From Euryodendron excelsum (taxonomy: Eukaryota; Streptophyta; Magnoliopsida; Ericales; Pentaphylacaceae), in contig CM065390.1 of NCBI GenBank assembly GCA_033060915.1, positions 21,489,501-21,553,500 on the forward strand: a DNA stretch of 64,000 nt, read 5' to 3'. How positions within the stretch are numbered: the stretch's first letter is position 1; every line of letters begins with the position of its first letter. The notes beneath the pieces are model-generated. The model searched no databases. It was not told the DNA's origin and was given only the letters and a program-made list of their open reading frames with translations. This document shows positions 55,534 through 64,000 of the stretch, one piece after another. The position numbers and the translations under genes are program-made.

Positions 55534-58500
55534 ACCCCCCCCTCCTTTCTTTCCTTCCCCTAGCACTTCTTCACCTACCTAACACTCCCAGCCCCAATCC
55601 CCACCCCTCATCTGAAGCAATTCTTAGTATAAGAGAGGAGGAAGGAAGAAGAAGGAAGAGAGAGGAGGGAGAAGAAGAGAAAGAGAGAGAGATGGGCTTC
55701 TTTGTCTATGTCGGAATAGAATTCAAACATTAGAATGAGAATTGTCATTCCATTGCCACTTTTCAAACAAACAATAGAGTGGGAATAACTATTGCATTTC
55801 ATTTGGGCGTAGATAATGGCTTTAGTTCACTTGGAGCCTTTAACAACTGTGGGTTGTTTGGCTTTGGAAAGCTATGAGGAAGGGATGGACACTTTTGTGA
55901 CAGTTCCAGCTTTAGTAGGAGTAGTTAATGCCCTAGTATGTTTAATTGTTGCAATACCTAGTCATCCAATGTGTTTTGCTCAAAATTTTTGCCCTCATGT
56001 GTTAGTATGTTTGCTCATGGGAGTTTTATTAATGACAAGTTTCCTGGCATTGCTTTGAAGTTGTGGGCAATACCTTATCTTCTCGTAATGCTCCACCATA
56101 TTTTTAGTCTTGCTTTTCATGCTAGTATGCCCAAGATGGTTGTCTAATTCAAAACGTCAAGGTACATAACTTTTGATGTCACTAAAAAAATATCTTTAGA
56201 TGAGTGCGAAATAGATATAAAGTCTTGCAATTTAAGATTTTATTACTTGATTATGAATGCATTAAATGTTTGCCTCCTAAAAGGTATGATTTTCGAAGTT
56301 GATAAAAAGATTGGGACAGAGGGAGTAGAAATTCACCCATGCATCCATGGGGTCTCCTTCTGTCTTTATGGTGGATATATTTGTTGTAACTTACCATCCC
56401 CAATGTCACAATACAAAATATACACACTCATTGCTTGCTTTTAAAAATATTGTTTAGGTTATATATGTATAAATATGGAGATATATATTTTATTTAACAT
56501 GCTTAGGATTCAATATTGTGGATTATGGCCTTAAGAAAAACTTGTATCATTTACTTGACTTAAGTTAACATAATTAAATCATTTATTTCTATTTTTACTT
56601 TTTAATCTTTATTCTTTTAGCCTTCCAGAAAAGAGTTTGGTTTGATGGTGAACTACTATGCAAGGAGGGGAGACATGCATCGTGCACGTGAAAATTTTGA
56701 GAGGATGCGGGCCAGGGGAATAGAGCCAACCTCACATGTCTATACAAAGTAAAACCGTCTGCTAATATTAATTCATGTTGGCCCTTTAATTTACCTTTTC
56801 TGTTCAATAATCTACATTGAATTTATGAGAAATTATTTGGGCAATTAGTCTTCACTGCAAATTGTGCTCAAGTTACTAATCCTGTCAACTTTACTTGGGT
56901 GAACCAATCTCTTTTGTTGATAGAATACAGTGGAATTTCTTCAACTTGAAAATTTTACATGTATTCTTCCGTTACATATAAATTGGCTTTACTGTACTCA
57001 CCAACTATTTGGCAATGTTTTCATAAATTCTTTATTTCTGCTTGTGGATATGTGTAGATATTATAAGAATTCATGACCTTTAGTTGACATTAAGTGTCAA
57101 GTAACTTGAATTGTACAGTTTCCAGCATTAACTGTAATTCGTTTTATGCAGTTTAATTCACGCTTATGCAGTAGGCAGAGACATGGAAGAAGCATTAGCT
57201 TGTGTGAGGAAAATGAAAGATGAGGGCATTGAAATGAGTTTGGTGACTTATAGTATTATTGTCGGGGGATTTGCTAAAGTCGGCAATGTTGAGTAAGTAA
57301 CGATACACACACATATGGCACTGAGTGCCTTTTTTGTTTCTCATAAAAATTTAAATCCTTCAAGGACAATTTGGTTTATGGTTAGCATTATAATGCAATC
57401 TTCTAATTTTTCTTGTGATACCTGTGTTTTCTTCGTCCTTCTGCTTTTGAAACTTTGTATTGTTGTTTTCTGTAGTTGATTTTGGTAAAATTTTGTTTGT
57501 ATACTGGAATTAAGTTGATTTGTATAACATGTTTGAGTAAGCTTTAGTTTCTGTCATAGATTTAGGTAAATTTTTTTTTTTTACTGTACTTAAGTTCCTT
57601 ATGTTTTGGATTTTTATGGAACTTGACCCACTTTAAAATTTACAGTAATGCAAACAGCAATGGGTTGCAATGATTTGCTATCTTAGCGTGAATAATTCGT
57701 TGGTTGCTCAGTAATGGGGCAAGCTGTTTATTGTTTTTCTGCTTTAAAACCTAAAACTGCTATTAAAGTATGACAAACTTGATTAGAATTTAAAACAATT
57801 GAAGGATTCATGACCGCCTGACACTTCCTACTTGATGAAAAAGGCTTTTTGATTGGCCTAGGACTCAAAACCTTAAAATTTGGCTTCTCTGACTAAGCCA
57901 TAGATACTGTGTCACTCATGAGTCTTGTGAGCCATTGGAGGATATGTTGTACAAATGATGGGACGGACAATTATGTATCTGTGATAGCTAATACTTATTT
58001 TTATTGTTTTGGAAGTGCTGCAGATCAATGGTTCAAGGAGGCAAAAGAGAGACATGCAACCTTGAATGCAATCATATACGGAAACATAATATATGCCCAT
58101 TGGTATGTTTATCATTTGACAGATTTTGAGTTAATGTTTTTTCTACTTTGCTATATGTATAGATGAAGAAGTAATAGATCATGTTTCTAACACCAGAGCT
58201 AGTGTCATCGAAGACTGTTAGTTACTATATCTATATTGAAATTTGTTTTGAATCTGTAGTCCTCTGTCGATGCTCTCTGTTTTATGGGTAAAGAATTGTT
58301 GAAGCTGGTGTAAGCTGATAATGTGAAATGATCCTATGCTGCATTTTTGAAATATCAGATGATGCCTGGAGACATCCAAATTAACTCTAGTCAGCCTTGT
58401 AATTTATGTATTAGGCAAATGAAACAAGGGTCTTTTCATTAGGTTAGATGGAAACTAACTACCACAGGAACTCACGCAAAAGGACTAGCCAACGGAGATG

Positions 58501-61500
58501 TCATTTGAGTTCATTGCCCTTGCTTATATACCTAAGATCTCCCAATGCAAGTTTCCAATATGGGACTCAACACTAACCAACGTGGGTTAGGGTCATCACA
58601 TGGAATATCTTTCGATGAGGCATTAGAGGCTCTGACAACATGAGATTCATTAGGCAAGATATTTTTGAAGAGTATCCTACTGAAGCTCAATCCTTTGGTA
58701 TCTACTAGTATATTGCAAATGGAGTTGTAAACTTTGAATTGGTGAAGTCAACCCAGTTAAGGGTACAGAAGGAAAAAATTGCACCCTTGTTGTGATCTGT
58801 AACCTTGCCTTAGAATCATTCTCCCATGAATCAAATCGGGAAGAATGTATCTGTTGAATTGTATAAAGCTCCAACTGTCAATGATGTTAGTTAAGGATTA
58901 GCTTGTGCACATTTATATAAGGGGTAAAAGGTACTTCTGGACTTGGTTTAACTTCTTCTTGACCTTGACTACTATTAACTTTAAGAAAATTTCAATCACT
59001 CAATTCTCACACCCTTTCACACGATACATAATAATGTATATAAAATGATAAACAAGTGGGCCTTCCTGAGGACAAAAAATAATAATGTGTTTTAGACTGA
59101 TGATGAAATCACTATTTTTGTAGGAGAAACTTTGAGGATCTTAGCACCTACACCATGCCCGCCGAGATTTTATGTGAAACAACTTACATTTATATGATTT
59201 GTTTTGTCATTTTTCGGGCTATATTATAAACGCCCAATGGGCTATGTGTCTTCTATTTAGTGTTAGCTAGGAGCTTAGCAAGCCGCAACAATATGTAAAA
59301 CCCTAACAAAAAAGAAGAAGATAATAGATGAACAGATACATAATTCGTGTCTCCTCTCTCCTATATATACCTCAACTACCATAATTGCAAGTGAGAAAGG
59401 AAATTGTTACCAACTAGGAAAACGAATTCGTCAATTCCCAGTTTTAGATTTCAATCAACTTCTAGCTCACTTTTTGACCTAGAAAGAGTTCGATTCATTA
59501 AATATGCGCCAAATACAAAGTCACCGCAAGAATCACCTCAATTCAGTTTTGAAGTAAACGTCATGGCCAAAATACCAAAACCTCAAAAATCTTTTCGTTC
59601 AAATTCTTTCAAAATTTGATTAATCATTTGAACTGGCTATTAAACGAGCTCTCGAAAATTAGCCACTGTATATGAAGTCTTTAGACATTTAAAGGATCGT
59701 TCAAACAATATATCAAACGGTAGGTACTGGAAGCAAAGTCATTTGAATGTTTAGGTCGGCATTCGAATAATTTCCACTGGTTTTCTAATGGACAGTTTTG
59801 TTTTCCTTCCTCTATAACATAATTCTCTTAGATGCTTGATTTCCACATGTTTGGTTGTTTTTAATTGCCTACAAAAGCAAAAACAGATGATGATCCCTTA
59901 AAGAAACTTGGCATGGTGGTTAATAAAACTTGTATTGACATGCATAAATATACCATTTTAATCATGAAAATATGTACTACGCAATGGTGAAAAGAACTCA
60001 CAAATTTATATGTAAATTGAGAAAATAGGTGCAAAATAAATCAATATTACTTACTAAAATCCATCTGATAATGCAATTTTAAGCAATTATCAGCTCTATC
60101 ATGTTTAGTTTTGGATATAGGGAGATGTGGTTTTGAAAAAGTGAAACTTGCCATCCTTTTTGTTAGTAGTTTTTGCAAGTTTATATTTTTTATACTTTGT
60201 GAAAATGCCTAGAGATCATATTAGTTTTCCATGATTTTGGAAATCCTATATTAATAGATCTTTTAGTGTTCTCCTAATGATATTGTACAATTTGTCAACT
60301 GCAAGTTTTTAAAATCTTCATCAACACCAATTCTTGAGTAGCTGAACACTTCAATTGTGCCTGTGCCCTCATATTGTAAAATTTCGGTATTTCACTTGGA
60401 CATTAACATGTGCACACATGCCAAGCACTTCCACTCCATTATGCTTTTAGAACATATACTGCTATGTTTGTGTAACTTTGACATATTTACTGGTGGACAT
60501 ACTTTTAGTGAATAGTAGCGTTAATACATTTATTTCATGCCCTCCTAGTATTTTCATTTGTTGATGAATTTTTTTGTCAATGTTTTAAAAGGTTTGGGTG
60601 TGTGACGGGTATGTGAGAATGGTGTTAAACCACATAGAGTGGTGGGGCGTCTAAATACCTTGGTGAGAGTCTAGGCTCTCTCTCTCTCTCTCTCTCTCTC
60701 TCTAGAGACATAGAGAGAGGTGGCAGTAAGGGAGAACGAAGGTTTAGAAGGAAAGACTTTAGTTCAGTGAGGATCCTAGTGACTACATGAATCTCTCTTG
60801 GAAGTTCTGTTCATGTCGGAAGAGGGGAGCCCCATAGAAAGACAGGCCAGTTTGTGGCATGTGCTGAGGCATATTATCTTGCTAATGTGGAATTTCTGGG
60901 TGACTGCCTATGTTGAATCTAGCATACTGTTAGTGCAGCTACCATGGTCCTGTTTGGGGTTGCTGAACTTATTTAAAGGTGCTTATTTAAAGTTGATTCT
61001 CGATACTGGCTGAAAAAATAACTTGCAAATATGTTTGGTAATGGTTTTGTAAGAAGTGCTAAAATATGAACATTCATGTAATACTCACCGCTGCAAAGGA
61101 TAAGTTTGGAATTTTAGTATAATTAATTAAATGTATTGATGGGTTGCCACTTGACTAGTAAGCCAAGAAGCACCTTCTTAAATAAATAAGCTTCTGCCTA
61201 GTTTTTTGCCATCTTAGGTTTGCCAAACACTTTTTTTTTCAGCGTTGGCTTAGAAATAATCAGAAGGATTCTTCTAGTCGAGGTCAACGTTAGTGAACCC
61301 TTAGTCATGTGATGCTCTCTCACTCTCTCTGTCTAGATCTAGACAACACAGTGTGCAGATAGACATGATAGTGGAGATTGTGGGGATGTAGAGCATTTAG
61401 CTAGGTATGGTAAACGTATGGAGCGTGACACATGCGTCCCTAGAAGGTGATGGCCACATTCCTAGACATGTGATGCTCTCTCACTCTCTCTGTCTAGATC

Positions 61501-63526
61501 TAGACAACACAGTGTGCAGATGGGACATCACATTAGCGAACCCTTAGTCAAGGTCAACGAGCTACAAAACCTTGCTCTCGAGGCCATGCCACGGGCACAT
61601 GGATTACATCAAAGCACTTGTGAAGGGAACTTTTTGCATTGAGCCCAAGCAGCTCTGTGGGTCCTGCTTCTATCTTACGGAGGCATCAATGAAGGATGTG
61701 CTTGTATTGAGCTGGTCGTGTTGTAAGTACAGAGAATGCCTTGATATTCCTCTAATGTCTAGATTTGATATGAACACACACACACTGTGTTTGCCCTACA
61801 CTAAGGACGACATGGCTCGACAATGGGAGGAATGAAGGGTGGGTGCACATGTCATTGTATTGCAGGTCCATGTGTTCCAAGAGGTGGCTGACACATGGGG
61901 TGGCTTCCTAGTGATGTGGAGGTTACTTGTGGCAAGGTGGTACCATGTATCCTTAATAGATGATGGCATGCAAGCATATTCTGTTTATTTACTTCACTAA
62001 GGCATTGCTTAGGTGTTGCCCAGGTCTTCTGCCTTCTTAGGGAGGTCCAATTACCTAGGCATCAACTGGATGCCTTCACTTTAATTTAATAGTAAAGGGG
62101 TAAGATTCATACTAAATGACGAGAAATTGTATGCACTGTTCTTTTTCATTCTTGTTTGTTATCACAACTCTTTTTGGCAGCTTATATCTTTTGTGCAATA
62201 TGATACCAATGGATGGAAGGGGTTTCCTTGTTCCTAATCTTATCTTGTTTCTTTTTCTTTTTATTATGACAATTAGCCAAACCTGCAACATGGATCGAGC
62301 TGAAGCTTTGGTGAGGGAGATGGAAGAAGAAGGTATTGATGCTCCTATTGACATCTATCACACCATGATGGATGGTTACACAATGATTGGAGATGAAGCT
62401 AAATGTTTAGTTGTGTTTAGCAGACTCAAGGTAAGAACAAAATTTATTGACTAAAGTTGTTTATAATTCTGATTTCTCTGGAGTTCTGAAGTTGTGAGAT
62501 GTGAGGATGCTTTTGACTTAATTGATTGCGTATTTGCTTCACTTTATTTTTTTAAAGGTTTTCTTGGAGTGCTGTGGCAAAAGGTTGTTTATGGACCAAG
62601 GGACTGATGGAAGTTTTGTGTCTCTGCGGGTTTTTTTTTTTCCTCTTTTAAGTTCAATTGTGATATTTTTTTAAAGGAGAGGTCATAGATTTTATCATGG
62701 TGTAGTTGATAAGGAAGCTATTGTCGCATATTGTACTAATTCCTCCCAGGACAATATTCTTGGATGTTGGGTTTGGTGGAGGTTCTATTTGAGATCTTTA
62801 AGATTCCACAATTTGGGAGAGACAAGTTTTCTTATGGTGAAGGTGTCCAGGCTAGGTTGCTTTAAGGTTAAATATATGTAGTTGTTTTATGACGTGGGTG
62901 AATCCGGTGCATGGAGGAGTATTTGATCCAACAAAGACCTCACTAAGTTGGCCTTCTTCACTTAGATGGCTTTGTTGGAAGAGTTCTCGACCATGAAATA
63001 TCTGGTTGGGATGGTCCTCAAAAATTGGTGATGCATGTGTGAAACGCAGGGGAGGCAGTTAGGACATTCAATCATCTATTAGTGCATTGTCCCGTTGCTC
63101 CTGAGTTATGGCATCTTCTTTTGTTGCCCATGTATATGCTGCTATTAGTGGCCAAAGTCGAGGAGAATGGGCAGGGAGGTTTATTGGTTATGGCAGGCAG
63201 CACCTTTGTTCCTGTAATTAACTGTATGGAAGGAGTGGGAATGTCATACTTTTGAGGAGATGCTGCTTTACAAGAAAACCAGTTTTTGCTTAGCTCCTTG
63301 CTTTTTTTTGTTACATAAAACCAACCTCTTTTATCTTGCCTGTTACAGGGTACTGTTATATGTGTGTGTACTTTACACAAAGAGGCTTGCTTGGAAGAAT
63401 TAATTTGGTATCATGAGTTATTTTTTTCAGTTTGGTCCAATTACTGACATTTGATTGTTGTGGTAGGAATGTGGGTTTTCGCCGTCAGTGATCAGTTATG
63501 GATGTCTTATTAATCTTTACTGTAAG
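52055..63526 (+). CDS. PPR4: RRM-containing pentatricopeptide repeat protein PPR4 (3' end outside the window)
   Basis: In maize and Arabidopsis, PPR4 is a chloroplast protein needed for trans-splicing of rps12 intron 1. Exons seen: 52055-52961, 56621-56748, 57152-57292, 58016-58102, 62277-62430 and 63467-63526; the gene continues past the window. Exon 1 holds a Pro/Ser-rich transit-peptide-like N-terminus, a poly-Pro tract and an RRM (about 52536-52760) with RNP2 KIFVGNL and RNP1 IGFGFVIY. Exons 2-6 encode at least six P-class PPR motifs of 35 residues, such as HVYTNLIHAYAVGRDMEEAL and TYSIIVGGFAKVGNVDAADQ. All junctions except the first reading frame fit. The natural-looking start ATG (52055, MDIFSLSSTHYLHTA) lies in a different frame from the RRM, which is open from 52056 but has no ATG, so a small indel or an unseen upstream exon is implied. 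RPS17 lies upstream, as next to Arabidopsis PPR4. Confidence 0.88.
53906..53952 (+). repeat. T21 and G17 homopolymer runs
   Basis: Twenty-one T (53906-53926), a short spacer, then seventeen G (53936-53952). The G-run can form a G-quadruplex, and its length may be a sequencing estimate. Confidence 0.85.
54965..55785. mobile_element. Inverted-repeat element with internal duplication
   Basis: The left end reads TGTTTGGTATGAGGAGTGGA then TTGGAATGGAATG. The right end in reverse reads TTGTTTGAAAAGTGGCAATG then GAATG. Inside, a block of about 236 bp is directly repeated (starting near 55068 and 55304), each copy with TATGGAATGAAA, then GAACATATGGAAGCCCC, then a C-rich tract. No transposase. Borders are approximate. 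Confidence 0.5.
55504..55542 (+). repeat. C30 and C8 homopolymer runs
   Basis: Thirty C (55504-55533), one A, eight C. The opposite strand is poly(G). It extends the C-rich tract of the surrounding element. Confidence 0.9.
56749..57151 (+). other. Intron 2 of PPR4
   Basis: 403 bp, GTAAAA to TTTTATGCAG. Nothing else seen. Confidence 0.8.
57293..58015 (+). other. Intron 3 of PPR4
   Basis: 723 bp, GTAAGT at 57293 to TTGTTTTGGAAG at 58015. A nearer AG (58023) would break the frame; the chosen acceptor keeps VDAADQWFKEAK. Confidence 0.75.
60675..60703 (+). repeat. (CT)n microsatellite
   Basis: About fourteen CT units in intron 4 of PPR4, followed by a short GA-rich inverted counterpart (60704-60720). 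Confidence 0.85.
61306..61521 (+). repeat. Duplicated 55-bp block with a 16-bp palindrome
   Basis: CATGTGATGCTCTCTCACTC onward to CACAGTGTGCAGAT is present at 61306-61360 and 61467-61521. Each copy contains TGTCTAGATCTAGACA, a perfect palindrome (61330-61345 and 61491-61506). Flanking pieces (GAACCCTTAGTCA and AGGTCAACG) also recur at 61278-61306 and 61538-61560, so the local structure is a rearranged duplication. Confidence 0.85.
62431..63466 (+). other. Intron 5 of PPR4
   Basis: 1.04 kb, GTAAGA at 62431 to TTGTGGTAG at 63466. Most of it is a degenerate LINE fragment. Confidence 0.8.
62660..63250 (+). pseudogene. Degenerate LINE fragment (zf-RVT region)
   Basis: Around 63060-63120 one frame reads TFNHLLVHCPVAPELWHL, matching the HLLxHCxxAxxLW pattern of the zinc-binding region at the C-terminus of plant LINE reverse transcriptases (PF13966). 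Upstream, in other frames, are pieces like KTSLSWPSSLRWLCWKSS that resemble the preceding conserved part. Stops and frame changes show it is long dead. It lies in the same orientation as PPR4. Confidence 0.55.
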
Positions 63527-64000
63527 GTAAACAACATTTTCGTTAACCTTCCCTTTGTTCTTGTTTTTAATGTTACTCTTTGTATGTGGTACTTGTTTAT
63601 ATTCTGTACCGTTCCAAAGGTTCCTTGCTTGGTTGCTTTAATGCATGCTTGGAAGTCTATGTTCTTGAACAATCAGACAGCATAGAGCTCGTGGCATCTA
63701 AGATTCTAAGTAATATTTCCATTGGTCCATAAACATGGAAGCGGTAAGGTATTTCTTGTATGGCTGTCCCCTAAATGGAGTGATTTGGCTTAACTCTTAG
63801 TTGGCTTGGCTACTTGGATATTTTGGGCTTGTAGAGGTACTAAATTCAGGCGTTTCTTGGCATTTTTAGACTGTTAATCTATGTCAATCTGTCCTTATTA
63901 TCTGTCACATGTATAATGTGCATCTCCAAACATACACTCGGATAGCTTACAAACTTGATGGGAGCAGCTGGTTGAATGGCCAGGACTGTAAAACCACCTT
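63527..64000 (+). other. Start of intron 6 of PPR4
   Basis: GTAAAC at 63527. No acceptor followed by a PPR-coding frame is found before the window ends. Confidence 0.6.

Larger units (their letters stand above)
52962..56620 (+). other. Intron 1 of PPR4
   Basis: 3.66 kb, GTACCG at 52962 to TTCTTTTAG at 56620. It contains a T21/G17 double run, a TA microsatellite (54730-54755) and an inverted-repeat element with a 30-C run. The remaining open frames (for example 54221-54421 and 55816-56058) show no domain. Confidence 0.8.
58103..62276 (+). other. Intron 4 of PPR4
   Basis: 4.17 kb, GTATGT at 58103 to GACAATTAG at 62276. It holds a CT microsatellite, a duplicated 55-bp block with a 16-bp palindrome and repeat-like tracts near 58440-58640 and 58900-59360 that resemble LTR or other transposon debris but could not be bordered. 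No exon is visible. Confidence 0.75.

Noticed and set aside
55119..55733. Proline-rich open frames in PPR4 intron 1
   Set aside because: They follow the C-rich tracts of an inverted-repeat element and have no partner exon.
58016..58023. Alternative PPR4 exon 4 acceptor at GCTGCAG
   Set aside because: Using it shifts the frame out of the PPR motif; the AG eight bases earlier keeps it.

Overview
The window is plant nuclear DNA, probably from a eudicot. It is AT-rich, the genes are split by GT-AG introns, and the space between them is filled with small inverted-repeat transposons, microsatellites and a Ty3/gypsy retrotransposon of a plant-specific lineage. No rRNA, tRNA or CRISPR locus was found. 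The species cannot be named from the sequence alone.

Layout. Positions 1-16.8 kb hold no gene I can defend. They carry a Tourist-like MITE (246-606), a nest of three transposons (2.62-3.84 kb), two more inverted-repeat elements (8.29-8.75 and 9.75-9.96 kb), a triplicated 126-131 bp block (10.55-10.9 kb) and a GC-rich, LTR-like island (14.8-15.3 kb). A cationic amino acid transporter of the plant CAT6/CAT7 type (five coding exons, 585 codons) lies at 17.09-21.20 kb. Cytosolic ribosomal protein eS17 (RPS17), with an intron in its 5' UTR, lies at 27.9-29.8 kb. A complete but decayed 11.5-kb Tat-lineage Ty3/gypsy element (31333-42821, on the minus strand) sits between matching 5-bp target duplications. 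A three-exon gene for a probable mitochondrial protein (46.29-50.09 kb) follows. The window ends inside the gene for the RRM plus pentatricopeptide-repeat protein PPR4 (52.06 to beyond 63.53 kb), whose long introns hold transposon debris.

The host genes are all on the plus strand and are housekeeping genes: amino acid transport, cytosolic translation, a probable mitochondrial protein and a chloroplast RNA splicing factor. The order CAT6-RPS17-PPR4 matches, as I recall it, the Arabidopsis order At5g04770 - At5g04800 - At5g04810, so this looks like an old conserved block enlarged by transposons.

The most interesting object is the retrotransposon. Besides gag and pol on the minus strand it carries a second gene on the opposite strand (32640-35215). 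This gene has a PF04195-type ('putative gypsy type transposon') domain, a coiled coil, a 16-residue repeat tail, three GT-AG introns, a TATA-like promoter and a poly(A) signal. Pol carries a second, plant-type RNase H. A 79-bp repeat duplicates the polypurine tract and LTR edge, and twelve roughly 60-bp palindromic repeats separate the two converging genes. Nearly all of the decay is C-to-T or G-to-A change.
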